Source of the DNA: Tetragonia tetragonoides
Lineage: Eukaryota > Streptophyta > Magnoliopsida > Caryophyllales > Aizoaceae
Length of the DNA: 64,000 nt
Direction of reading: 5' to 3'
Assembly (NCBI GenBank): GCA_038025085.1
Contig: CM076146.1
Coordinates: 14,935,001-14,999,000 of the forward strand
Shown: piece by piece, positions 48,084 to 60,800 of the stretch
Position numbering within the stretch: position 1 is the stretch's first letter
Layout: the number at the start of each line of letters is the position of its first letter
Translations under genes and position numbers: made by a program
The notes under the pieces: model-generated
What the model was told of the DNA's origin: nothing
Databases searched by the model: none
Seen by the model: the letters and a program-made list of their open reading frames with translations, nothing else

Positions 48084-49028
48084 TATATAGTTGGCCAAAC
48101 ATATGATTAAAATGTAAGTATTAAACAAAAAACATACATACATCTTTTGATTTAATAATAAGAAAACAGAGGCAAACAATACTAAGAAAGACACATAAAT
48201 AATGGGCTTAATTACAGAGGCAAACACAAATTTACAGCACCTTACAATTTAGTTAGAGCTCAATAATCAGATCTTAGATTCAACAAGTTGTATCTCAGTT
48301 CATCTTCCACACAATAACACAAATTATAATATTATACAAAGCAAATCTCTTTTTACCAAAGTACCAAAGTCCAAACTCTAACCCAAATCAATTGGATATA
48401 CAACTAAATTACATAAATCAACACTTAATTAAATGAAGCAATTTCTCAAATTGATTTTAAGTAAAATTAGTGAACTACCTCAACAATGGCTGAATTCAAT
48501 TGAAGGTTAGCAAACAATTGCAATTGAAGGGTGAACTGTTCAAAAGATTTTAAGTGAAGAGGGAAGAGAAGCAGAGAAGACTCCGGCATGGAGGCGATAG
48601 GCGACGGTCATCGGCGACTGGCAAGAGGCGGACGACGGGCACAATACTGTGAGTCATTGAGTCTGTGAGATAGTTAGAGAGAGAAAACTAAAGAGTCTGA
48701 GAAAGAGAGTGTAAGAATTGGTGAGATTTGAGAGCTTTTTCTTTTTTTTTTTATTTTTTTTCTCTCTCCTCTTTTTCCTTCTCCCTCTTTAATTTTTGGG
48801 GCATTGTACTCTCTGATCCCACGTGAGAATAGGGAAAGTAAAATCCGATTTCAATATTTTTTCTTTTCCAAGGGGCAAAAGTGAGCTGGGTCATCTTTAA
48901 TAGGGGCAAATTTAATTTTTGGTTGGAGGCAAACCTTGGGCCTTTTAATTCAAGCCCAATTTTTCAAAAGTCTAGTTGGGAGCAACTGTCCCCTACCCTT
49001 ATGCATTGGATCCGCCCCTATTGCAGCA

Positions 49029-49390
49029 AATGGTAGTTCCATATCCACGAATGAAAAATAAAGAAAACATACATATAAAAAGTTTTTCTCCCAAAACAAG
49101 ACAAATACAAATATATAATCAAGTGGCAGTTATTTGTGTGATCATCACATCACAATATATTGATAAAGAATGATCAGCATTACGAAGTGATAAAACAAGA
49201 CGAAATTAAAAGTACAGTTCACCATCAGATTGATTCATCAATAGCAATAGCCGCGCACTAAACATAATTTACAAAATTAAATGCAGCATATTAGTTTGAA
49301 TCAAATTTAATTTCTACACACTTGATGATTCATCGGAACTACTTCACCCAATATAGATTTCATATATGATTTATACATTCAAGTATACCC
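49029..49390 (-). other. Copia 5' leader, outer part
   Basis: AT-rich leader between the hAT right target duplication and the primer binding site. No coding sequence. Confidence 0.55.
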
Positions 49391-49402
49391 GCTCTGATAC
49401 CA
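49391..49402 (-). promoter_or_regulatory. Primer binding site of the large Copia element
   Basis: Minus-strand TGGTATCAGAGC, an exact match to the plant Copia consensus complementary to initiator Met tRNA. Confidence 0.88.
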
Positions 49403-49861
49403 CATCTAAGTTCATTAATTCTATACTTAATTGTATAAACACATATATTGGTGATATAAAAGACATACCGTTAGAATCCATGGTGATTACTTCAATTATC
49501 CACACCAACTTCATACACGTTCTAGATGAGAAACAAGTCTTCCCTTTTGTTCCAATCTGTGATCAAAGGGTGTGTTTAATGGGTACACACCCCCTCACTG
49601 TGTTTCCCTTTGGTATCAGTTATTCTGATACCAACAAACGTTATATTGGCAAAGAGGGGACTCGTTCATTTTTATAATAATAAAGGCGGGCCTTCCTATT
49701 ATGGGCCCTTTTAATACACCACACTTATCCAAGTATTAGTCCATTAGGACAACCCATATTATTTTATATCTGACCAACAATTAATGGTAGTCCATTTTCA
49801 ACATGCCGAAGATGAACAATTTTATATCAGACCAATAATTAATGATAGTCTATTTCCAACA
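49403..49861 (-). repeat. 5' LTR of the large Copia element
   Basis: It begins TGTTGGAAATAGAC at 49861 on the minus strand and ends next to the primer binding site at 49403. R/U5 matches the 3' LTR remnant at 24905. A minus-strand TATAAAAA near 49672 is a possible TATA box. The outer border is inferred from the TGTTGGAAATAG start. A similar start at about 49795 is part of a 66-bp tandem duplication, so the border may be off by that much. Confidence 0.65.
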
Positions 49862-50588
49862 TGCCGAAGATGAACATGTGGTTCAAATCTCACTTTTGCA
49901 TTGCTTCAAGTTCAAAGTGATGGATTCATGTTAATCTACAAATTGATTATTTGCTTCTCATCAAGTCAACTTCTTGCTCATAAGATCAATAAGGGTCCTC
50001 TAATGACGTTTGAAAATTAGTTTAGTTTTCAACTTCTATATCTTCTCATCGTAATTTATTTTAGTTAGTCCTTGTAATTTAACTAAGAATGCTGTAAGAC
50101 TCCGACCCCACTAATTGCTTTCATGACTGAGGACTAACTCCACAAACCATCACAAGTCTTTTCAACATGCTTTGTCCTTATTTGCATCTTTCGGAGAAAA
50201 ATTCCATGAGGTCTCTCATCCTATACTTATCCCGTCTATGCGCGCTTAAGTGTGAAGTTTTAAAGTTTGTGCTCTTTCAAAAGTAGATGCACATTGATTA
50301 TATGAGTAGTACTATTATAGCAATTAGAATTTCTCAATTGTACCCCTTGGTTATATGAAAATTTTACTTCCAGTAATCTGTTTCTAGTATTGCATGTGCA
50401 TACAACAATTGAACTATAATCATATTTTGCCGAAGAAAAAATAATATATTTTGTATTAAATTATTAAAAATGATAATTGATTCTTTGCCTATAAAGGATT
50501 GATAATGGTCGAATAATAGGCCCATCATATATATATGAGAACTCCTCTTTCTATGAAAACTAAGAGAACGTGCCTTTTTGTTTATAGG
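49862..50588. other. Intergenic stretch, nothing recognised
   Basis: AT-rich sequence without gene-like features. Confidence 0.45.
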
Positions 50589-50830
50589 AGGGTTAACTTT
50601 TATACATGAGCGAGTTAACTTTCGTATATGACATGGTTAACTTTTATGCGTGACAGGGTTAGCTTTCATACATTATCGAATTAACTTTTATACGTGACAT
50701 GGTTAACTTTTATACGTGATAGAGTTAACTTTCATACATGATAAAGTTAACTTTTTATCCATAACCGGGTTAACTTTTATATAATAAAGGGGTTAACTTT
50801 TTATACATGATAAGGTTAACTTTTATACCA
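50589..50830. repeat. Minisatellite with GTTAAC core
   Basis: About eleven imperfect units of 21-24 bp of the form GGTTAACTTTTATACRTGAYA, each with GTTAAC or a one-base variant. The units differ in the spacer (CATGACATG, GTGATAGA and so on). Confidence 0.88.
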
Positions 50831-52131
50831 TGGTTTAATGTCATGAACGGGTAAAAGCCATGGAATCAGACCACTGTACACCATCACGGGCCGCCTGAGT
50901 GCTTCCTCGACCCCGGAGGACTACAATTAACTTAGCCAGCCACCTCAGAAGTGTCCTTCGATAGGCAGAATCCACCCACGAAGCTCAGATTCATCATTCA
51001 TCAGAACCAAATTCATTTGTCTTGCAGATTATCAAAACCAGATCCATGTGTTTTTAATTGCAAAAATTATAACCATTTTTTCATTATTGTTTAATTAGAT
51101 GAATACAGATCCAAAATGTCGCCGTAATTTGTTCAATTGCACACTCATCACGCCCAATGGTGTTTGAGTATTAATGGTTTTGTCATCTACCATTGTTAGG
51201 CAGCCATTAGAGCTTCAAAGAAACTAATCGCTGAAACAAAAAGACAACAGCATAAGTAGAGCAGAGATGGGGGAGGGTAGAGAGAGATGGTGGTGCGGCT
51301 GCCGTACAGGTACCTATCACTTTAATGGCATGGAGCATGTGTGTTTTCTGGGTTTTCAGTTCACGCAGGGTTGGGAGGTGAGAGAAAAGGGAAGAGAGAG
51401 ATAGAAAAGATGGGAGGCGTTTAAACATAAAAGCTCTCTTTAGCCGTCTCTCTTCTTCAAGCTCTTGATCCAGCTCTTTTTCTAGCCATTTATCTTCCCT
51501 AAAAATTAGCTCCTTGCTAATTTTTCCAGATATGTTATGTTTTCTCCTTTTCTTGGGGGGGGGGAGATGAGAGTTTCTTAAAGACTATCCTCTCACCGCC
51601 TCTTTTCCTTGATTTGGTTTGGGACTTGCTTTCCCAATCAAGTATTGTTTGAGCCTTTGGTGTGTAGATCGGGTATGGAAATCTCGATTGCCTTCTCAAG
51701 TTTTTCGTTTTTGGGATGTTTTCGACGAAGTCTATGATTTGGTCTTAGTTGAGCCTTGGTATTGCATAGATTGGAGATGAGAATTTCTTATTTGATTTTG
51801 TGTAATAATAATCAGCTTGTAGTTTATGAAGAATTTTTCGTTTTTGATCTTATGGCTGTTGATTGGGGACTTCGGCATTGTGGTGGTTATTGTTTCTCTA
51901 GGATCCTACAATAATGCTGCTTTGGTCTTGTCGGTTCCATCGTGGTCTAAACTGATTGAAGTTATAGTTGCTGGTGTTGAGAGCATTTTGAAGAATTGAT
52001 TCTTTTTGTGTCCTGTTCTTGTGCTCTTGAGCTGACGGATAAGATGGAGGTAGAAGAGGAAGGTGTTTCATTTTTAGATTTTATCTAACTTGTATCATTT
52101 TAATCTTCTTTTCTATTTGTTTTTGGTTGTA
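50831..52131. other. Unclassified sequence
   Basis: Contains a pyrimidine-rich 5'-leader-like part around 51440-51540 and a 10-G run near 51556. No coding frame with a known domain was found. It may be an old transposon or a non-coding transcript; I cannot support either. Confidence 0.3.
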
Positions 52132-52189
52132 CACTATAAGAAAAGACAACATTGTTCGATTAAGTCCTTCACTAATCTGTTAGTGAAGG
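52132..52189. mobile_element. Possible CACTA transposon end
   Basis: CACTATAAGAAAAGACAACA resembles the CACTACAAGAAAA terminus of plant CACTA elements. It is followed by a perfect hairpin CCTTCACTAA-TCTG-TTAGTGAAGG (52166-52189). I did not find the opposite terminus, so this may be a remnant. Confidence 0.4.
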
Positions 52190-52980
52190 CATCTTAGATT
52201 AACCTGTAATGTAGGTTGCCTAATTATCTTGCCTTTAAAAAATACGGCTTAATAAAAAAAAATATTAATTCTTAAAAAAAAAGTGGGTCGAATGGGATGA
52301 CCCATGAACTATTTTATGCTATTCATGACTACTCATATAAATTTAGCGGGTTTGCCCAAACTCATCTGCAGCCAATAGATTTGTTTTCTTTTTGAAAATG
52401 CTTGTCCAAACTTGCCCAATTACAAGTCGACCGACCAGACTTTTCTTATCGTCCTGCCTTGTAAAAATAATTTTTTTATAAGGCAAATATAAAAATACCC
52501 TTAAATCCTTGAGTTATTAACTTTTTTTTTTTTTTTTTCCTGGTAGGAGTCCTTTTTTTTTTTGAGGGAATGTTGGCAGGAGTCCTTAACCCTTCGGCCT
52601 AGAGTAAGCTGCATTTCAAGATTTATTTGAAATCCTTACCACAAATTAGTACAAAAACCTCTAGCTACCCTAACGTATTAAAATTTGTTGACTTGTGATT
52701 TATTGGCCTAACGTATTAAAAGTTATTGACTTGTGCATATTCCTTCTAATTGGTCTTAAACGTACTTTTCCGTGAGAATTTTGGGAATTTTCTTAATTTG
52801 CCTTTTCACATTATTATTTTGTTGTTTATTTCACCATTTTTGAGCATTTTATAAGTTTTGAAAGCTTTTTGAGTAATGAGTAAAATAACAAATATCAATA
52901 ACTCTCGTCGAAAAGTGCATGTAATACAGATATTGGTGAATTTGTACGAGTCAACCATTTATATATCATAGGATGATCGA

Positions 52981-52982
<2 letters not shown>

Positions 52983-53011
<29 letters not shown>

Positions 53012-53125
53012 GAGGCACAAAGGCCATTACAATATACATATACATTGGGGAGGGGAGATTCAAACCTAGGACCTAATGCACCCAACACCTCATTCTTAAC
53101 CAATAGCCCAAGACATCATTAGTTT
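52983..53125 (-). mobile_element. tRNA-type SINE
   Basis: The minus strand has a pol III-like box A (TGGGCTATTGGTTAAG, 53095-53111) and box B (GGTTTGAATCTCC, 53054-53066) at tRNA-like spacing, followed by a poly-A tail of about 29 (52983-53011 as T). The body is only about 110 bp. Target duplications were not clear, so the 5' border is approximate. Confidence 0.7.
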
Positions 53126-53346
53126 GACCGGAGGTTTCTAATATGCCAATTAAATATTAATCATGAATTAGGGGTTTTATTTGAAATACCATTTTTGTTT
53201 TTTTTTTGAACAGTTCCGTTAACGAGTTACCCGGGTAACTTGTTAAGAAGGGTATTTTTGATATTTTATCTAATCTCTCATTAACAACTATGCTAAAAAC
53301 CAAACAAACAACAATTGCAGTATTAACTAATTAGGCATTTTCCCAT

Positions 53347-53735
53347 GTGATTTCCTCAAATATACATCATTCACAAACTAATTCCCAAATTAGCTTCGGT
53401 TCTAAACTATTTCCCCACATATACACCACGTAGGATCGGAAAAGCAAAGCCGCTGTGGCCCACATCGACTTTTGCCGAAAAAAAAAAAAAAAAAAAAAAT
53501 CGAAAGGCAAAATAAAAAATTCGCTTTAAGGCAAAGCCGCTGTGGGCCACAGCGGCTTTGCCAAATTTTTTTTTTTTTTTTTTATTAATTTTTTTTTTTT
53601 TTTTCGGCAAAAGTCGCTGTGGGCCACAACGGCTTTGCTTTTCCGATCCTACGTAGTGTATATGTGGGGAAATAGTTTAGAACCGAAGCTAATTTGGGAA
53701 TTAGTTTGTGAATGATGTATATTTGAGGAAATCAC
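53347..53735. mobile_element. Foldback element nested in the Mutator-like element
   Basis: Arms 53347-53477 and 53605-53735 are 131-bp inverted repeats with only a few mismatches, starting GTGATTTCCTCAAATATACA. Between them lie two homopolymer tracts and a central palindrome. The element has no coding capacity and no clear target duplication. A transcript would form a long hairpin. Confidence 0.8.
53530..53562. repeat. 33-bp palindrome at the centre of the foldback element
   Basis: GGCAAAGCCGCTGTGG, one central G, then its exact reverse complement: a 16-bp perfect stem. Related AAGCCGCTGTGGCCCACA sequences lie in both arms. Confidence 0.9.
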
Positions 53736-54875
53736 ACTTCATCCCAATACACATTCGGTCAACCAACCCCCCACCACCATTTACATTTGTCTTTCTCCTC
53801 CATTGCCTACTGCAAGCTTCTTAGTTTCTCACATGGAATTTTGATAGAACTTTTTTTCTTCAATTGTAAGTATATAATTAGCAAAATGAGTTTAAATACT
53901 TCCATGGGTGCTATGGTTAACCAGTGCCCCAAAATTGATACCAATTTTCTTGTGCTTTCATTTTCGATTTATTGTTTCCATATTGGTGATCTTTCTGTGA
54001 GGGACTAAGGGAGGGTGTGGTGGTGGTCCAGTGGTGGTCCGGCGGAGGCCACCATGGCCATGGGCTGAGTGGTGGGAGTAGCAGATCTATGCGAGGAGAG
54101 AGAAAAAGAGGTCACCGGCGAACCTACTAGCACCACGACGAATTTCATGGGGGCGATGTGGTGACGGTGGTGTTGGACGTCACCGGCGAGCAGCGGTCCC
54201 ATCAAGATAAACGCCGGAGACATTTCGTCACTGAAAGATCGAATCGACAGGCACATAATCAAATTCGAAACAAATTGAATTTGGGGCAATGGTTAACCAT
54301 AAGACTCATGGAAAGCCACTACTCCATTTTACAGATCAAATTTGTGCGTTTGATGCAAAACAAATCTATGGAAATTCCATGAAAGTATGTTAAGTTGAAG
54401 AGGGAGGAAGATATGGGAAGCCATGGGAGGAGGGAGATAGAACTGTTAAATGGTGGGAGGGGGTTGTGGTTCTGTTTTGACTGAGAGAGATGAAAGGTAG
54501 TGGGAATTGAGGCATTAATTATCTAGTGGTAAGTGCCACTAAGTGGGGCACTAATTATTGTTTCGGTTAAGTTTTCGATGTAGTTAATGACAAAGTTAAG
54601 TATAAAATATCAAAAATACCCCTTTTAACAAGTTATCCGGATAACTCGTTAACAAAACGGTTTTTCGAAATACCAATTAAAAAATGTGGCCTCTAGAACT
54701 AGAATATTTTCACATTTGTAAAGGGTAACCATGTAAATCTTCCCCACCTTTATCCTCCAACGGCCAATTCCATTCAAAATTTCCAAACACCTCATTTACT
54801 TTTACTTACCGCCCCTTACAATCCCCAAATTTCAAATTCAAAATTCTCTCAATACTTACACCACCAAGCAAAACC

Positions 54876-57800
54876 ATGTCCAGAGTTCCGACAACTCCCC
54901 ACCATTCTCACTCCAAAAACAACAGGAGAGAGAAAATCTCCGACCACCACCACCACCACCACCACCACTCAACAATGCCGAACCTCGAAAAAACCCGCCA
55001 AAACCTATACCCTAATTCCCCCCATTACCAAACCTTCAATCATCATCTTCTTCTTCTTCAATCTTCAAAGACATTTCCAATTTCAAAACCCCAAAAAGAA
55101 AAACTTCCCGAACCCAAACAACTACCAGTACCACCCCTCAATTCTTCACGGCTTCGAAACGAACCCCGTTGTTTTCTCTTTCCTCTCACCGCCGCCTCCG
55201 TCCCCAGCAGCCCTCCACTCCAGCGGTGAGGCGGTAGCGCGAGTTCGAACTCGAGCAATCTCAGTCATGTCGAAAGGAGGAGATTAAGAAGGAGAAATCG
55301 ATGAAATCGTTAGCGAAATCGCTTACAGCTTGGCTTAATTTCCTCTTTGAAAACCCTAGATCTTGCGGTTGTAATAATGGTGAGAGTGAGGGTTTAGTAA
55401 TTGGAGGTGATCGAAGGAATGGGAAGAGAGAGAGTGAGACAGTTTTCGAGCTTGATGGCGGGGCCTGGCGGTTACCAAGAGGGTTAAGGAGAGTGAGGGG
55501 AATAATAATAAGGGGGGTGTTATTTGGGGGAAATTCAAGGGTATAAGTTTGGGTATTTGAGAGATTCGTTGAGAGATGTTTGTAGTTTTGATGATTTGAA
55601 GGATAGGTTGATGGGTTATTTGAGTTTGGATGGGTGTAAGGAGGTTTTTACTACCATGACTCAAGTTGCCAAGGTTTGTGTTTACGCTAGTTGTTGTTGT
55701 TGTTGTTTATTTTATGATTCATTTTGCTAAGGCTTGCTTAATTTTTCTAAATTTATGCATATGAATGATGTGTAATGTTTTGTGAAAATGTGATGTGAAA
55801 AAGGAGGAGTTTGTTAATTGTTTGGGTATGCTTGTTGGCATTGTAAAAATTTACCTAGCTCTTGTCGAGTAATGGCGTGATGTGTTTAATTAACCCAAAG
55901 TATTGAGGTGCTGATAGTCATGAGCATATGGAGGTCCCTTCGGTTTGGAACTGTGGAATTGATTATATTGGTGACAAAATAGATGTTGGCATTGATGTCC
56001 AATTTGATTATCGTATCAGGAAAGGTTCCCTATGAATTTGAGTTGTAGGAAACTGAAAAGTATTTAGACATAGACAGCATCTTTATTTGCCTGATTTCTT
56101 GTACTAGATTCCATATTTGATTGACTGCTAGTCTTGACAACAGGTGTAACTAGTAGCAAGTTGTATCTTACTCTAATGTGGGTGCGCAATCTATCTCTTT
56201 TTAAGCCCTTTCTTCTATTGCTGATTGAGATACAAATATGTGTCGGTGGACTGGAGATATAGAGTGCTTCTGAAGCAGATTTATTTCCCATTCCTAAGTA
56301 TGAAAAGGTCTTAAATAAAAGAAAATATTCTTAACAAAATGTTAAAAATGGTGTAGTGGGTGATTTTCTGATTAGACTATTTTGTAAGTATGTTCAGTAC
56401 ATTTTCAGTGGTTCTGTGCTGGCTCTAACTCTGGTAGGGGTACAGGTTGATGCTTTATATCCTTGCTTTGTGAGGAGATAGAATGTTAGCAATGTGATGT
56501 CAGGAGACCCCCCCCCCCCTCCCCAAAATAAAAAATAAAAAAATGCTGGCGCTTTTGGTTAAAATGCTTCTTCAGTGCAGTAACTCTGCCTATCTCACAG
56601 AATATTGATGAAGGAAGAATAAAAATGAAGGCACATTGTCCCATAGTCACCGATGTTGGATTGAGACAAAAAGCTATCAAAGTTCTCATGTCCTTTAATC
56701 CAGTTTGGCTCCGGATTGGGTTGTACATTATATTTGGTGGGGAGTCTTTGCTGCCTCATGAAGATTCCAGTAGTGAACAAGAGATTGCTTTTCTGAAAAT
56801 GGTAATCGAGAAACAGTTCTTCTCACATGCGGGTCTGGCAAAAGCCTACGCATACAACAAGTTGGTTGATGGCTTGTACAGACCAGGTTACTTTGAAAGT
56901 TTAGGGAATGTCTTGTTGAAGAGATTTCTATTGCTTGTTCTCATACTTGATAGAGGTAAATGCCAGAGTAGCTTGCCTATCAAGTATGGTATTGATGGCC
57001 TTGATGGAGGATCCCCCCAGTTATTCAATCTGCAGTCTAACATTAAATCAAGTCGGCAAATGATAAATGGTAATAGTAGTATGGACTCCTCTTTTTCCTT
57101 ATTTGTGTTAAGGAGCATCCTCAAATCCTTCTTAACTTCAATTTTCATTTGTTGATGGTCAAAAACAGATTTCCTATCATCAGAAGTCATGCATGGAGAG
57201 GGAAATCTTCTTGCACATCTAGTAATTGTGGGGTACAAAGTATCATATCAACAAGTAAGCAATTAACTCTATCTTCACAGCTGGCTATTGTTACATTATA
57301 CATGTTTAAGCGCATGATTTTGCATTTTACCATGTAAAACTACCAAGTGTCTTGTAGTATGTGATGTCAAAATGCCTTTATCGTGGTTTGAGAAAATCAA
57401 TGCTGTACACTGACTAGGATCTCGCAAAGATTCCACTATGAGTTTCCAATAAATTGTTACTATGTGCAGACTCCCCTCTTTGATTATGACTTCAGAATTA
57501 AAGATTTCTTTCAAGATATTCAGGACGGAGTGAGGCTCTGTAGAGCTATTCAGCTGTTGCAACATGACTATTCTATTTTACGGTCAGGCTTTCTCTCAGA
57601 TAGAACTTACAGTATAAATTGTTACCATATGCATAACAGTATCTAAGTTTTCTCATTTATTCACAACAACTTCTCTAATGGCAGAAACTGGTGCTCCCAT
57701 CAGATACTCCAAAGAAGAAATTAGCAAATTGTGGCATTGCTTTGCAATATCCCAAGCAAGCAGGTGTTTCACTGCAAGACGATGATGGTATGGTGACAGT

Positions 57801-60800
57801 TGAAGAGGACATTGCCAGTGGAGACAAGGAACTTACTCTTTCCTTGTTGTGGAATATGTTTGTTCACTTGCAGGTATGCGTTATCTTTCTATCACATCTG
57901 CAAAGATAAATGTTTTTCCAGCTTGACATTTGCATCATCAAGTTAATTGGTAAGATGTCTTTGTATGTTCTGAAAGTAAATTCCCTAGATAACATCTTGA
58001 TAATTTCTTGTCATGACAAAGAAATAGCCAAGGATATCCTTTTTCTCCTGAAGAAGCATTTGCCTTAATTCTCTTTGTTTCCCTGCAGCTACCTCTGCTA
58101 ATCACCAAGGCGAGCCTGTCTGAAGAAATTTCAAAAGTTCGGAAAGCTCATACTGTATGTCGTCAGTATGAGAGCTAATTTTTCTTCATAAATCGTAGTC
58201 ATCTGAGAGTTCTAATTGTTTCCATCCATTCCGCAGGAATTCATGGACTTAGACACTAGCAGTCACTTGGATATGCTCCTGAACTGGACAAAGGTATTAC
58301 TTCATTGTCACAGTTGTAAAACCAAAGAGTTTAGTTGCATAACAGGAGAAGACTATCTTTTGGTTGTGTTTTTAGATTTTGATGTCTGTCAACCCCAAGT
58401 GATGTCTCTTGACATGTTTGTTACATTACGTGTTATGAAAGCACTTATAATTTTCTCTCAGAAATTTCTAAGTTTTACCTTGAGAGCTTGCTCTATCTGG
58501 ATAATAAAATTGTTTGGCACTGTTAAAGCATTTGACATGCATATTGTTAGACATTATGTTTCTTCTTTCCTTCCTCCTTTTGTGTTTTTATGTGGTGGGT
58601 GTGTTTATCTGTTTGGTTAATGATGTTGTTTACTGTGGCAATGCCTCTGAGATGGTTTTGACTTTTTGTCATCTCTAAGAGTCTTTTAGTGCTCATCTTG
58701 AAAATTTATTTATATTGTTGCAGGCAATCTGTGACAACTATGATATCGAGATGGAAAATCTGACTTCTTTGGTTGATGGGAAAGCTATGTGGTGCTTACT
58801 AGACTTCTACTTCCGGAAGGAACTCCATTGTTCTTGTTTTGTGAAGGTAGTCCTTTATACCCCCTTTGCCCAGAAGACCAGAACTAGTAGTTGGTAGTCA
58901 CATTGGAACACTACTTAAAATTTAAGAATTTAATGTGTTTCGGGATAAGAGTGGCAAATGCAAGGAGTGATATCTATGTTGTTTATTTTGTTTAAGAGAT
59001 TCATGATTTATTACTACTATTATAGGAAACTAATTGTTTTTCCTAGACATCCTAAACTGAGTAGTTGAGTACTAATACTTCTGGACATGTAATTTACTAT
59101 ATATATTTTCTATTATGCTCTTTCTCTTTTTTTTTCCATCTCACTATAACCTGCTTACAGGACCTGAATGAGGCAAGCGAAGAATCAATTGTATCCATGA
59201 GAGACATCACAGATGCAGTGCACAACTTGGTGTTATCACAGAAGTTGACAACATTATTGGGAAATTCTCCTGAGGTGAATGTTTTACATTAGCCAAAGCT
59301 TAGGTCATGCCTGACTTGAAAGACAAAGAGAAACAGGAAAGGAACAATTGGCTTCTTTCATGGAGTGTATGCATCTAGACTATGATTAGCCAATGTCAAA
59401 CACAGGGATTGAAAACATTAAAAACAGAACGCTTTCATGAACTAGAATCTCAATGACACAGCTGTCGGAAATTGCAAATTGACAAAGCTTTGGTACACTA
59501 GCAATTTTTCATTTAGCTCCTTGGTACTCAACTATGCCATTAGCCTGCATTGTTCCTGAATCTTGTGCATAATGAAAGCCAACACATTTGACATCTCATT
59601 ACATAACTCACAAATGTTGTAACATTATTTTCTTTTTTTCGGATCTTTTTCTCATGTCAGCTTGACATATGTCCCATCACCTTGTAGGTTTTACAAACAT
59701 GTGACGTACTTGAGTACAATGGTGCATCTACTGATAGGAGCGTGGTTATTTTATTGGTCTTCTTGTCCTCCCAGTTACTTATCAAGAATAGTAAGGTAAT
59801 ATCAGTGTGTCATAGTTACTATGATTTCTCAGTTATAGATTTGAGACTTAAGGTCAGAGTCACTCTACCAGGATCAACTAAACTTCCACAAGCTCATGGG
59901 TTGTCATTGCCAAACTCCAGAGAGAAAAAAGTGGTCCATGAGTTCTGAAGCTGCATGTAAAAGAGATCAATCTACTGAAGGTTTATATTTGATCAATCAT
60001 TAACTACATATATTTTATTTTGACTTTCATGCTGCCACTGACCACAAGCTTTGCTTGAATACTTCATGTATATTGGTGCATACCTAATTATTATTGTTGA
60101 AATGGTGCTCTTGTTACTGAATATTCAACTATTTGGATTTGACATTGTGGTAGAATTGTCTTCTGCAATATCATTTCTTTTATCCTCTAAAAAAAAGGTC
60201 CATCTTGCAATTGAGGAAATCTGAGAATGCGATATTGCCATTTCTGCACAATTTTCTTGCTTACTGTCTTGTATCTCTTCAGACGCCGCAAAGAAATTTA
60301 AGGCAGTTCAGACCTGGTGGCAACAGATGGCTAAACAAAATACCAATTCCAGTAACTCAACAGCTCTAGGGGTCCTTCCCGTCTCATCCAACAAATGCAG
60401 CTCTGCAATAAGCTTAGGTGGGTATTAACAAGCTGGTGCAGCCTTTATCTCTATTGTTTACCTCTATAATAGAGTATGTTTTGGAGATTGGAATTACAAA
60501 GGCTCCCAGTAGCTGGAGTACTACTAGTATAGATCTATTTTCATTTTGTTTGCAATCCCATGCTGCATTTATTCTGTTGAATGCCTATTAATCGTATCTC
60601 TCATACTCTAGTCTTGGTCATGATTGCAGAGAATGTAGCTGTAATCATACAGTCCCATTTCAGGCGAGCAATTGAGCGTAAGAAGTTTTTGAAGATAAAG
60701 AAGTCAGCTTCCTGCTTGCAGTTGTACGTGCATGCATGGCTAATTGCTAGGCGGAGCCTGGAGAATAACAAAATCAGCTCTACCCTAATTCAAGGTTTAC

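Larger units (their letters stand above)
43476..49020 (-). mobile_element. Degenerate hAT transposon in the Copia leader
   Basis: The 5545-bp element is bounded by CAGTGGCGAATTCA and, inverted, TAGGGGCGGATCCA. It is flanked by a perfect 8-bp duplication TTGCAGCA (43468-43475 and 49021-49028). About 2.06 kb of it is a solo LTR, so the original length was near 3.5 kb. It carries a broken transposase on the minus strand. The terminal AG-GGCGGA-type sequence resembles hAT elements related to ZMYM1-like transposases. Confidence 0.9.
53192..54666. mobile_element. Foldback Mutator-like element
   Basis: The 1475-bp element is flanked by the perfect 9-bp direct repeat GAAATACCA (53183-53191 and 54667-54675). 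Both ends carry a long inverted repeat with GTTAACGAGTTAYCCGGRTAA and GGGGTATTTTTGATATTTTA. More inverted similarity lies inside, for example GGTTAACCAGTGCCCCAAAA near 53914 against TTTGGGGCAATGGTTAACC near 54280. No transposase is seen. It ends about 200 bp before the ASPM start codon. Confidence 0.78.

Noticed and set aside
53407..53610. Minus-strand frame with lysine and phenylalanine runs
   Set aside because: It is a translation of homopolymers and the foldback palindrome.
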